From: Isoperla grammatica
Lineage: Eukaryota; Arthropoda; Insecta; Plecoptera; Perlodidae
Direction of reading: 5' to 3'
Assembly: GCA_945910005.1 (NCBI GenBank)
Contig: OX246743.1
Location: forward strand, 2,492,122 to 2,556,121
DNA: 64,000 nucleotides
Shown piece by piece: positions 50,345 through 59,927 of this stretch (positions within the stretch are counted from its first letter, which is position 1; every line of letters begins with the position of its first letter). The notes under the pieces were generated by a model. It saw only the letters and a list, made by a program, of their open reading frames with translations, had not been told where the DNA came from and made no database searches. The translations under genes were made by a program, and so were the position numbers.

Positions 50345-51834
50345 TTGTTGCAATCTTGAGATATAATTAAATAATGAAAATTTTCTGCGGTTGTTGACGT
50401 AGAGACTACCCTTCATTTGTCCGAGATTCTAGCCATAGTCAATACGTCACATCTGTGCGCGTGGCAGCCACATTTGTCAAACTTTGAACTTGCCATGGAG
50501 AAACAATTGAAGCCTGTTGTGATGGAACACAGAAATGCTTTCCTTAAAATTAACCTCTTTTTGAAACAAAAGCGGTATGTGCAGTCATTCGTCATTTTGT
50601 ATTATGTATGTCTGCTTTCTTTAGTCATAAATGATGCTTAAGTAAATTCAAATACTATCCGCCAATGATTGGTCCTCATCAATTGTGTCGCAATCATGGC
50701 CGCTGTGACGTCACGTGGGAACTATGAATAAACCGTTGGTCTAGTTAGTGAAACCTTTTTCAAACCTCACAAATCTATTTTGCCTAGTAGGATATTGCCC
50801 TCTGAGTTCATTGTAGCTACTACCCATACAACACTCATAACCATTCTGACAGCGATAACGAAATTAGCCCCATGAGCAATTACTGTAAGCGGGCTGCGGT
50901 TTCGGTAAAAGCTGTGCGCGCCCGATCACAGAGTCGACCTCAATAACGCAGCCAGACGAACAGAGATAACGGCAGCAACTTGTTTTGCCGACATGACGCG
51001 ATGGATGCTGCTTTATGGATGCATGGATTAACCAATTACTGATTGGAAATTATGGACTCGAAATGGAATTTATTTGCGCCGATTCATGTGTGTGATTTGA
51101 TGGCGTTGATGTTTTGACAAGGACGGAGAATGGTTATAAAAAGTAAAAGCGTGTAATGTGCAATACTGGGATTATGGGTAATATATATGTATAGCGAGTG
51201 ATAATTGCTAATATCAATACACGTATTCAGATGCAACGACCCGACTTAATGGGAGCCATTTTGTTAGTTTTCAATATTACCAATTCGAGGAGTGGTTTGA
51301 AACAGGTCTGCATCTTTCAGTCTTCATTCCATCATTTTAACATACCCATTTAAATCAATAGGGATGCTTTCTATCATGTCCATTAATATGCGTTCAAGAT
51401 GAAGTCGGGGGGGGGGGGGGGGGGATAAGGCAGTCACCTCAACCCCCCCCCGCCTCCCTTAGTCTGAACTCTTCCACCCTTAACTGAGTCCAAAGACCAC
51501 AACAAAGAGGTAAATATTCTTATTTTCAGCATGCAATAGAAATTAAGATGCCATATTTATATGACATATAATATATAACAATAAACATTTCGTCATACAT
51601 AAGTTGATTGAAATTGGAATCACATGTTTCTGAGTGTCAAGTGAATGTAAATGGTCATTGTGCAAACACAACGTTGTTGTGTTTCGTGATTATTTTAAAT
51701 GTTTAATATCAACGAACTTCTTCCAATGAAGGAAAGTAACAGGTAAGTCCAATGTCAATTATTTCTTGATTTGATTATAATGTTGATACTACTTTTAATG
51801 TACACACACATTTTTCTCGTAAATCAGCAAGAAT
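50345..51834. other. No supported gene
   Basis: TGACGTCA at 50706-50713, again in GTGACGTCACGTG. A run of 18 G at 51407-51424. The frames at 50413-50641 on both strands show no motif. Confidence 0.45.
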
Positions 51835-52134
51835 CTAACACAAAAACACTGTCACGCTTAACATCGGCGATCCAAACCACCCTAACAATCTATCTTTCTT
51901 AAACACTATATACACAAATATACAGAATAACTCTATAAATAATAAATCCAAGCACAAAATTATTACGTAAACTACAAATATGGCGTAGATCTGATGGTGC
52001 GACCATTTCCTTGTTCCAAACATAAAATGGTGGATCCCTGCATTGTTCACAAGTAAAATGGCTTCAGCGATACCTCTTTCTATTCTCATGTAACAAGGAG
52101 ACACATTGCTGCTTAATGTTATACAAGGTTTCAA
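51835..52134 (-). CDS. Possible membrane-protein exon, unrecognised (weak ninjurin-like look)
   Basis: A 99-residue minus-strand frame. Residues 20-32 (GIAEAILLVNNAG) precede a polar stretch, then a strongly hydrophobic segment at about 50-77 ending in KKDR, which reads as one long or two short membrane passes. The helix-like start followed by a hydrophobic pair is faintly like ninjurin adhesion proteins (AEAxxxLLxxNA). An AG acceptor-like site lies just before AAAGAGGTATCGC, so the first residues may be intronic. AT-rich DNA often gives such hydrophobic frames by chance, and no conserved signature is complete. It stands alone, between MITEs. Confidence 0.22.
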   Translation of the reverse strand: MKPCITLSSNVSPCYMRIERGIAEAILLVNNAGIHHFMFGTRKWSHHQIYAIFVVYVIILCLDLLFIELFCIFVYIVFKKDRLLGWFGSPMLSVTVFLC

Positions 52135-52637
52135 CTATCTCAATTGTAAGTAAACTGAGTCGACCTTAATTCCGATACCCAGTATTCCTATTTGTCAAGC
52201 TCTAGCGAACAACGCAACTCATTAAATACCTCGATTAATATATGTAGAAGTTTCCCGTTCACGTAATAGTTCCTGAAAATCAACTATTATGTCTCTTACC
52301 CTAATCTACACTGAAGTTATCAAGTCAGGTTCCCCCTAGCGAGCAAGAATGCAGACGATTCCAACTCGATCTTATTCAGAGTTAACGCTAAGTTATTACG
52401 TTTAAAGCCCGGTATTTCAATGTCCAGTTAAAGTGTCAAGTAACTACTCGACAGTTAAATTTATTAGTCACTTATAACTGGCAGTTACCATTTTCCCGTA
52501 TTTCAATTCCATATTATTTGGCAGTTAGCTACTGGGAACCTCTCCCTTGCTGTGATTGGTCAAAGCAGGAAAACTTCATTATCGACTCTGGCTGAGACAA
52601 TTTCACGGCCTGTTATAGTGTCAAAATTATGTGGTCA

Positions 52638-52682
52638 AGGTCTACTTGATCTCCGCCTAGCGGAGATCAAGTAGACCTTGTA
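52638..52682. mobile_element. Perfect 45-bp palindrome (mini-element)
   Basis: A 21-base arm starting CAAGGTCTACTTGATCTCCG is followed by CTA and its exact reverse complement. The same outer (CAAGGTCTACT) and inner (CTCC-TAGC-GGAG) words occur in each unit of the 107-bp array at 59928. It lies inside the Harbinger-type element. Confidence 0.85.
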
Positions 52683-52792
52683 CGTGGTTTGTTATGATTG
52701 TGAAGTTTGAGGTTGTGTCAGTTTTATTTCTGGATGTGTTGACTTTCAATTTGGGTTTTTATCAAACAATTTAGAGAATTAAAATATTAAAG

Positions 52793-52944
52793 ATGAGTGA
52801 CAGTAAAAAAAAACACGAGGGGGTAATTTCACTTCAGAAGAAAAGATTTTACTTGTTAATATCATTGGGTTTATTGTGGAAAACAAGAAAATGAATGGCA
52901 AAATGGCAAAAAATCCTGGTAGGTGGGATGAAAACGGGTGGTGA
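52793..52944 (+). pseudogene. Decayed Harbinger Myb/SANT-like protein fragment
   Basis: From ATG at 52793 the frame reads MSDSKKKHEG. One frameshift at the poly-A or GGGGG stretch then opens NFTSEEKILLVNIIGFIVEN and goes on to KKMNGKMAKNPGRW before a stop at 52942-52944. NFT-x-EE-x-x-LL...VENK...W is the pattern of the Myb/SANT-like DNA-binding domain found in Harbinger second ORFs and in host NAIF1-like proteins. Only the first helix or two are left; the remaining helices are missing. With the frameshift and the early stop it is not functional. Placement inside an element with a TAA duplication supports the assignment. Confidence 0.6.
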
Positions 52945-53310
52945 AGTGAAATTAGAAGATGTTACTGACGTAAAAATTGTTATTTATTTATTATCTCATT
53001 TAAAAAGAAACACATGTTTTACCGTTTTCCGAAAATCAAATTAAGAAATGTGAAAAGGTCTACATTTTCATCAGAAAAGGCATCAACTACATCGTGATCA
53101 ACATAACCTATTCTCCGAGCAGCCATCTTTTCATAACGGTAACTGTCAGTTATCGCTTAACAGGCACCTGATCTATCAGTTAGTTTACTTGTCAGATAGG
53201 ATCAAATTTACTTGCCAGTTAGGCTAACTGACGGTGGAAATACACCAAAGTTGGAGTACCTGGCAGTTAAATTTACTTTCCACTTTAACTGGACATTGAA
53301 ATACCGGGCC

Positions 53311-53928
53311 TAAGTTTAATAAACCGATTCGCGCAATAAGCGTCGAAGTGTGCGGAGTAATATTGCAGCCGCGAGACTTCCCGAGTCGCTATCTGCAATC
53401 AAAGAGGTCAGAGAATAATACTGTCTAGTAGCTCGCAGTCTTTTTCCTCGCGCGATAGGAATCTTTCATTTAATAATGTCTTTGCAATTGAAACGGCTTC
53501 CGGATAGATAAACGTGATCTTGTTTGTGGGTTGAACCTCGCTGAAGTAACCATAAAATAACGAGCCAAATAGTTACCACGCTGATGGTGTCTGGAGGGGG
53601 CCGCGGGGGGGGGGGGGGGGGGGGTGGAGGGGGGGGACGGGGACGGGGAAGGGAACAGGCAGCAGCCTAGGGCGCCCACTTCTCAGACGACGCCACAGAT
53701 AATACTAATAATTGTTTCAACGTTTTGAAAACAACCAAAGCAACATGCAAAAATAAACATTAGGCCTATACAATTGTCCAAAGGTTTTTAAATTGAATTT
53801 GAGATTTTCTCGTCCGGAGGCAAGAAGGCCGATATAGGGCCACAAACGGTCTTCTGCAGCCTAAGTTTGTTGGATGTTACTCTGTATATACGGATTGCCA
53901 CCATACCAGTTTAAACATGTTTTACAGC
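53311..53928. other. No supported gene; poly(G) of 20
   Basis: A run of 20 G at 53605-53624 with further G-rich DNA after it. The minus-strand proline-rich frame is a by-product. No other feature. Confidence 0.5.
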
Positions 53929-54648
53929 ATGCCGCCAACCAATAGATGGCTCAGTGAGCAGCACACGAGGCGCTAAATCGAGAGATCTCCGGTTTATAAC
54001 ATGCCGCCAACCAATAGATGGCTCAGTGAGCAGCACACGAGGCGCTAAATCGAGAGATCTCCGGTTTATAACATGCCGCCAACCAATAGATGGCTCAGTG
54101 AGCAGCACACGAGGCGCTAAATCGAGAGATCTCCGGTTTCTAACATGCCGCCAACCAATAGATGGCTCAGTGAGCAGCACACGAGGCGCTAAATCGAGAG
54201 ATCTCCGGTTTATAACATGCCGCCAACCAATAGATGGCTCAGTGAGCAGCACACGAGGCGCTAAATCGAGTAATCTCCGGTTTATAACATGCCGCCAACC
54301 AATAGATGGCTCAGTGAGCAGCACACGAGGCGCTAAATCGAGAGATCTCCGGTTTATAACATGCCGCCAACCAATAGATGGCTCAGTGAGCAGCACACGA
54401 GGCGCTAAATCGAGAGATCTCCGGTTTATAACATGCCGCCAACCAATAGATGGCTCAGTGAGCAGCACACGAGGCGCTAAATCGAGAGATCTCCGGTTTA
54501 TAACATGCCGCCAACCAATAGATGGCTCAGTGAGCAGCACACGAGGCGCTAAATCGAGAGATCTCCGGTTTATAACATGCCGCCAACCAATAGATGGCTC
54601 AGTGAGCAGCACACGAGGCGCTAAATCGAGAGATCTCCGGTTCGACAC
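53929..54648 (+). repeat. 72-bp satellite, 10 copies, derived from SINE head
   Basis: ATGCCGCCAACCAATAGATG starts each unit from 53929 at exact 72-base steps. Units are almost identical; visible changes are single bases such as TTTCTAAC in unit 3 and TAATCTCC in unit 5. Each unit contains an A-box-like TGGCTCAGTGAGCA and, 35 bases on, CCGGTTTATAAC. In the last unit that becomes CCGGTTCGACACC, a true B box, and the array runs directly into a family 2 SINE tail. Because 72 is divisible by three, both strands have long open frames (237 and 245 residues) that are artefacts. Confidence 0.95.
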
Positions 54649-54943
54649 CCGCTACTGGCAGTCCTGACAGAACGAACGTTTGTTCCGAGGTTTTCCACAA
54701 CACAAGGCGAATGCTGGGATTGAGTCCGGTTCCAAATACCGCAATACCTAGTTAGTCTCCTGGGCCCTCATTCCAGTACGTAAGTTGAAACCGGTTGGAA
54801 CTGGCGTCCGGGTTACAGAATAGGAGGCGCAACTTTACAATCGCGGCTACAACCGCCTAAAACTGTTCTGGAATGAGGGCCCTGAAGACTGAAGAGGGAC
54901 ATGAATTCTCTCTGAGCCGGTTTCCTACGAGAAATTAGTAGGA
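54588..54943 (+). repeat. SINE family 2 copy, source end of the satellite
   Basis: The tRNA-like head (TGGCTCAGTGAGCA, GGTTCGACACC) is the last satellite unit. The tail (TACTGGCAG, GAGGTTTTCC, ACAAGGCGAATGCTGGG, ATACCGCAATACC, and after a gap CTGAAGACT and TTTCCTACGAG) follows the order in the copy at 6681. It is interrupted by a MITE at 54763-54881. Confidence 0.85.
54763..54881. mobile_element. 119-bp MITE inside the SINE tail
   Basis: GGCCCTCATTCCAG and its mirror CTGGAATGAGGGCC form the ends. CTG lies on both sides (54760-54762, 54882-54884). The uninterrupted SINE at 6681 reads CACCTGAAGACT at this point, which confirms the insertion and its borders. Inner words GGAGGCGC and AACCGCC are also partly symmetrical. 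Confidence 0.88.
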
Positions 54944-55639
54944 CGAATTATTATTGAGATGCATCCATAGCAACAACCGCGATGTATTTCACCAAGATCC
55001 GGTCGACTTTTATGACACTCGTTCCTTCTAATTGAATCCAGCCGGCCATGTTTAACTGAACAAAGCATGAGAAGGACAAAGAAGACATCATGTTCGCAAT
55101 GACGCGTTTGTTCTTTGTGCAGCGTGTGTGCCCACGTTAATATCTGCGCCACGAGCTTCAAAGAACTTTAATATAAAATGTATTTCATACTTTGCATGAG
55201 ATTACTTTGACAAAAAAAAGCCGAACTTATTAAAAAATTTTGTGAATCTCAATACCAAATGCTTCCTTCAATAAAAAATTTCATACGCATTTCCGTTTTT
55301 AATATATGTAAAAAAAAAAACAAAGGCTTAAGGCAGGCCCAGTTTCCGCACTGATAATATTTAGCGTGTAACGAAGAACATTCTTATAGGCATCTTCTCT
55401 ATCTCTAAATTAACGTTAATTCTCCAAACTGTGTACGTTTAATTGTACAATATTTGTATTTTTGTTTCATTAGTGTAAGTACCACAACAACGTTAGAGTC
55501 GTCAAATAAATTGGTAGTCCAGATGTCAAAAGATCTGAGCTCGACTCCCAACCGCGGATGTTTTAGTAACGTAGGCTACATTTGGCGTCCGCGAAAATAG
55601 TAAATTAAAGTATCATGAAATCCTTCCTTACTCCACGGC
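54944..55639. other. No gene seen
   Basis: AT-rich. A GAGCTCGACTCCC word near 55538 may be a decayed B box of a SINE head. Confidence 0.45.
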
Positions 55640-55800
55640 TACTAAGCAAGTGTGCACATGTACGAAGCTAGTGTGCACATGTCACATGTATGAAGCTAGT
55701 GTGCACATGCCACTTGTACAGAACAAGTGTGCACATGTCGCATGTATGAAGCAAGTACAAATGTCACATGTACGAAGCAAGTGTGTAGTGGAGGGTGTGC
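55640..55800 (+). repeat. Irregular GTGTGCACATGT tandem repeat
   Basis: About six units of 21-29 bases built from AAGTGTGCACATG, TACGAAGC and CACATGT words, with variable length. The minus-strand frame through it is not a gene. Confidence 0.85.
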
Positions 55801-55820
55801 ACATGTAGATCACAGGTCTC

Positions 55821-57253
55821 CAGGGGCGGCTCGCGCGTAAGGGCACACGGGCACGTGCCCCCCCTTTCCTCCCGCCAACAATCACTCACATTAAATTCCG
55901 AGTTGTGGACTTGTGATATATTTACATAAAATCGAGGTTTGTATTTGTCAAATGCACATTCAAATAAAAGCGCGCTCGGCGCTTCTCCATGCAGTGCCCG
56001 AAATCTGCAACAGAGGGTGATAGTATGCAGAGTGCAGATAGTGCGCAGAGTACTAACAAACGACCTTGCGTGTGGCTGGCTTGCAACGAGTTATCTACCC
56101 GGCGCAGGCGCACTTTCAATTTACCAAGATAGTGTGAGGGGAACCCCCGAAAGTAAATGTTAACGGGAGGCAAGCTAGAGCCAGTGTTTTCCTGGCCCAA
56201 GTTGTTAGACAGTTGGACTGCTGTTATCATTGAGTTTGTTAAAACCCCAACGCTGTTACCACGCGATCCGAGCTTGTGTGTGATAGTGTGCCGATTGTGT
56301 GCTGACAGGTGGTTGTCATTGTGTAGGCCTGCATTAGTGCAGTGAGTGATTTACGTGGATTTGACTTTGTAGTGTGTGAGTGACAGTAGTGTAGTCTCGT
56401 CACATAATTATGGACACTGATAATATTCCGTGTTACACCAAAACAAAATGAATGAGGTAAGATACTTAAAAAAAAAATATATTGAGTACGAAGATCGACT
56501 GTTAGCGAAGAGATTTGGTCCACCAAGACCAGACTTGTGCATTAGTCAGGCTGTTCTGTTAGCTACAGGTGCTATGGTGCATAATGCATTCTTCTGTTTT
56601 ACATGCCTTTCGTTTGGCGGTGATTATACATGCGTAGGGATTTGTCACATATAGCCTACATAACCTCACATTAACACAGCTGTTGCTGTTGTGGTTGTTG
56701 TATTTATCAACTAGCCCAGTTGTCATAAGTAGGTAGTTTAGTTCTTAAGTTGGTCAGACTGTTTAAATGTAGCCATGACTCGACGCGGGAGTCGGGTGTC
56801 CAATTTCAAACATGGTAGGTTTCTTTACGTGTTATTGAAGTGTTCAATAAATCTTTATTCATCCTGAAGTATTGTGTACTTATTTCAGATAAGACATACC
56901 AGGATTGGTGTCAAAGATTTGAAACACTTGAGTGAGAAAACCAAAAAACATGGACTATCCAAAGTCATTTGGACAATGAAATTAGTCTACCGTTGATAGG
57001 TAGGAATGGGTAGGAAATAGGAATAATATCAGACAACAACTATAGATGTCGGCTATAGAATTTTTGTTCGTAAACACAATGACACATACGTTAAAATATA
57101 AGGTAAGTTTGCATATTGTGCTGTTATTTTATTAGGCCTATCTTCTGTATCCGTGAGTGTCTAAATGTAACTCTAAAATGCGACTAGCTATACCCTTTTT
57201 AAATGTTAACTGATTTGTGCCCTACCTATTTCAAACCCCACGAGCCACCACTG
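55821..57253 (+). mobile_element. hAT transposon remnant, 1433 bp
   Basis: A perfect 8-bp duplication CAGGTCTC flanks it (55813-55820, 57254-57261). The ends are CAGGGGCGGCTCG and CGAGCCACCACTG, the inverted pair typical of an animal hAT group. Inside is a TTF-type zinc-finger coding region split by an apparent intron (56430-56996). The catalytic part is missing, so the copy is a deletion derivative. Confidence 0.92.
56448..56996 (+). CDS. hAT transposase TTF-zinc-finger region, two exons, truncated
   Basis: The first part (about 56448-56633) encodes RFGPPRPDL and, after a short gap, AFFCFTCLSFGGDYTC, the FCF-x-C-LxFGG core of the TTF zinc finger in ZMYM1-like hAT transposases. GT follows at 56634. 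After an AG acceptor at 56887-56888 the same phase resumes with HTRIGVKDLKHLSEKTKKHG, the GxxDLKHLxExxKKH end of the same domain, then stops at 56994-56996. The finger is therefore split by a 255-base intron or intron-like insertion. The zinc-binding C/H pattern is nearly complete, with the final histidine context altered (SKVIW). The catalytic RNase-H-like domain is absent. The 5' start is uncertain: a strong donor-like GAGGTAAGA at 56454 suggests more exons. Confidence 0.6.
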
Positions 57254-57461
57254 CAGGTCTCAATGCTTCTTATGCCTGACTGTGGTAAACAGTATCAATG
57301 CTCAGGTTGCCACCCCGACCCTGCCGGCTTTCATCCTTATTAGGATTCTGTGGTCGTTTTCTAATCAACAGAGTTGGCGCGCATAATCCTGGCAGAGATG
57401 CTCGACAGCCCACATCGCCTAGACTCGAGATGTTCTTAGTTTGACGCTCCTCTTCTGCTCC

Positions 57462-58118
57462 CCTCACAACCAATGCTCTCATAAACGGTCCATGATAAGA
57501 GTACCCCACACAACCAAGAGCTCTCATAAACGGTCCATGATTTGAGTACCCCACACAACCAAGAGCTCTCATAAACGGTCTATGATTTGAGTGCCCCACA
57601 CAACCAAGAGCGCTCATAAACGGTCCATGATTTGAGTACCCCACACAACCAAGAGCTCTCATAAACGGTCCATGGTTTGAGTACCCCAAACAACCAAGAG
57701 CTCTCATAAACGGACCATGGTTTGAGTACCCCACACAACCAAGAGCTCTCATAAACGGTTCATGATAAGAGTACCCCACACAACCAAGAGCTCTCATAAA
57801 CGGTCTATGATTTGAGTACCCCACACAACCAAGAGCTCTCATAAACGGTCCATGATTTGAGTACCCCACACAACCAAGAGCTCTCATAAACGGTCTATGA
57901 TTTGAGTGCCCCACACAACCAAGAGCGCTCATAAACGGTTCATGATTTGAGTACCCCACACAACCAAGAGCTCTTCGTAAACGGTCCATGGTTTGAGTAC
58001 CCCACACAACCAAATACTCTCATAAACGGTCCATGGTTTGAGTACCCCACACAACCAAGAGCTCTCATAAACGGTCCATGATTTGAGTACCCCACACATC
58101 AAGATCTCTTCATAATCT
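57462..58118 (-). repeat. 45-bp tandem array, about 14 copies
   Basis: CTCTCATAAACGGTCCATGA and TTTGAGTACCCCACACAACC alternate with a strict 45-base period, one unit having a single extra base. Substitutions recur in pairs (GTGCCCC with GCGCTC near 57590 and 57905), suggesting a higher-order unit of several monomers that was duplicated. The 247-residue minus-strand frame is a 15-residue repeat created by the period. Confidence 0.95.
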
Positions 58119-58812
58119 CCCCCAATACGTTTTGCTCGACAAAGACAAAGCGTCCTCCTTTTTGCCGCCTACCCCGAACTAACTGTACATTTCCAAGACA
58201 CTAGCTGTGAAATTGAATACCATATGTTATTACGGCATGTCTAACTTTACCTTGTAGCAGTGGAGTATTAGCTGGGAAGCGTTTGTCGCTGTGCTCGGAG
58301 CTTCAGAGACCCAATTTAGTTTATTTCCGCCCCCCTCCCCTCGAAGCCGTAAACCCACCCCACCTTACACGACCGCATGCAGGAGCCGATAATATCGCCC
58401 ACCACAGTATGAATAGGTTAATAATTCGGAATGATAGAATGCCGTGTAGACAAGGCAGAAATAGGTGGATGCAAATTGTACTACTGTGAACAGAATGTTT
58501 CAAAGCAAGTTAATGGAATGATATGGTAATTAAGTACGAGTTTATTTTTAGAGAGTATTCAGGTGACGTCACTAGGCCAGACTGTATGTTGACATTGAGC
58601 TGCCAATAGAAGACAAAATATGCTTACCACAAAACATGACAATTTTAGCACCTATATCTCCTGATAAACTTTACGAAAATGATTGTTATGTGCCATTATA
58701 ATCTATTGAAACTTTGAAAGAGACAAAAGAGTATATTTGTATTGCTTCCAAGTAATAATAGCAAACGAAAGTTAGATAACAGTTGAATTTGCACCAAACT
58801 CCATATATGAAA
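58119..58812. other. No gene seen; CRE-like octamer
   Basis: TGACGTCA at 58564-58571 in GTGACGTCACTAGGCC, the same 16-base context as at 3100. Otherwise AT-rich. Confidence 0.5.
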
Positions 58813-59271
58813 CATTGTAAAAAAGGCCATATCACATTAGGTTCCGAACTGACAATTGCAATCGTAGATTCGAGCTTACGATTGGCGGCGCATGCGCAGT
58901 AGCTCAGTTCGGCCAGTCTACGGTTGCAATCTTTTTATAGACGGAGCTCTAAAATAAGATTGGGAATCGTAGATCCGAGTCACGTGAACCAATCAGGAAG
59001 GAGAACGGTTAAATACGAATTGAGCACTAACACAACATAACCTCAAGCAACAACTATTTTAATGGAAACAAAGAGCCAATAACTGTAATTATATATTTGT
59101 TTGTGATTAAGGCTTGTCTTTAATTTAGTTATTATTATTGAATTTATTTCCTAGTTGAACGATTTTAGGATTGTCAGCTGGTCAAGTGTGATTGGATAAT
59201 TGTTGATTGCGATTGCAATTGGCGACTCCAGTCTACGATTCCAATTGTAGTGTGATATGGGCTTTACAATG
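58813..59271. mobile_element. Inverted-repeat element, about 460 bp
   Basis: CATTGTAAAA, GGCCATATCACATTAGG and CAATCGTAGATTCGAG are mirrored by CTACGATTCCAATTG, TGTGATATGGGC and TTTACAATG. Many CAATTGCAATCGTAG-like words repeat inside. The inner ends (AGGCCATATCACA / AGCCCATATCACAC) resemble the TTA-flanked MITEs. Non-coding. Confidence 0.75.
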
Positions 59272-59927
59272 ATCTACCATAATAACATGCCAATAATTTT
59301 TAATTAAATAATGAAAAACGTTGGCGAGTTTTAACATACACTTTTAGTCAGGTAAATGTATAATATTTCTTTAAAAAAAATTAATAATCCACTTAACCTT
59401 CTTTGACCTTGACTGGGGTCAATTTTCTCAAAATGGGTATTTTCTAAAATTTTCTTCGATTTATTGGCCAATATTCATTATATCAACGTACTTACTCATA
59501 AATACGTACACATTAATAGTTCTTTTTGTTTTCTCATTGCTTGCACTATATTCATTCAAAATGGCGGTCAAAGGTCAATAGGTAAGTATCGGCAAACTAG
59601 GTCTAGTAATAACTAAAATATTACTTGTGGGTACTCTAAAGACGCAGAATTGTAATTATTACAATAACGAATAATTATAGTATGCTGTAATCTTAAGAAT
59701 TTCAATTATCTAAAAGAAAAGAAAAACGGGGGTCAACGGCCTACTTTTTTCCCCATTTTTCCCGATGGCCATATAACATCTTTATTGTGTGCCTTGTATA
59801 ATTTGCTGCGGAAATCATACAGTACAGGATATTTTTGAGCTTCGTTTATTATTAATGCGTAAACGGTATCATCGTCGTCCGCCATGTTTACAACCCGTTC
59901 TGGACACAGCCTTCTTGAACGAAGGCT
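59272..59927. other. No gene seen
   Basis: AT-rich. A small hairpin (ACAGCCTTC / GAAGGCTGT at 59907-59929) sits just before the satellite. Confidence 0.5.

Larger units (their letters stand above)
52406..53310 (+). mobile_element. Harbinger-type element, 905 bp, TAA duplication
   Basis: Inverted ends AGCCCGGTATTTCAATGTCC and GGACATTGAAATACCGGGCC are mirrored over about 30 bases. They extend inward through repeated GGCAGTTA / TAACTG words. TAA is on both sides (52403-52405, 53311-53313). It contains a decayed Myb/SANT-like frame (52793-52944), fitting the second protein of Harbinger elements, and a perfect 45-bp palindrome at 52638-52682. Confidence 0.8.

Noticed and set aside
53911..54667. 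Long open frames (237 and 245 residues) on both strands with 24-residue repeats
   Set aside because: They exist only because the satellite unit is 72 bases, divisible by three. Both strands are open and the unit is SINE-derived.
57270..58013. 247-residue minus-strand frame with 15-residue repeats
   Set aside because: Created by the 45-base period. One array unit has an extra base just where the frame ends, and the C-terminal part outside the array shows no motif.
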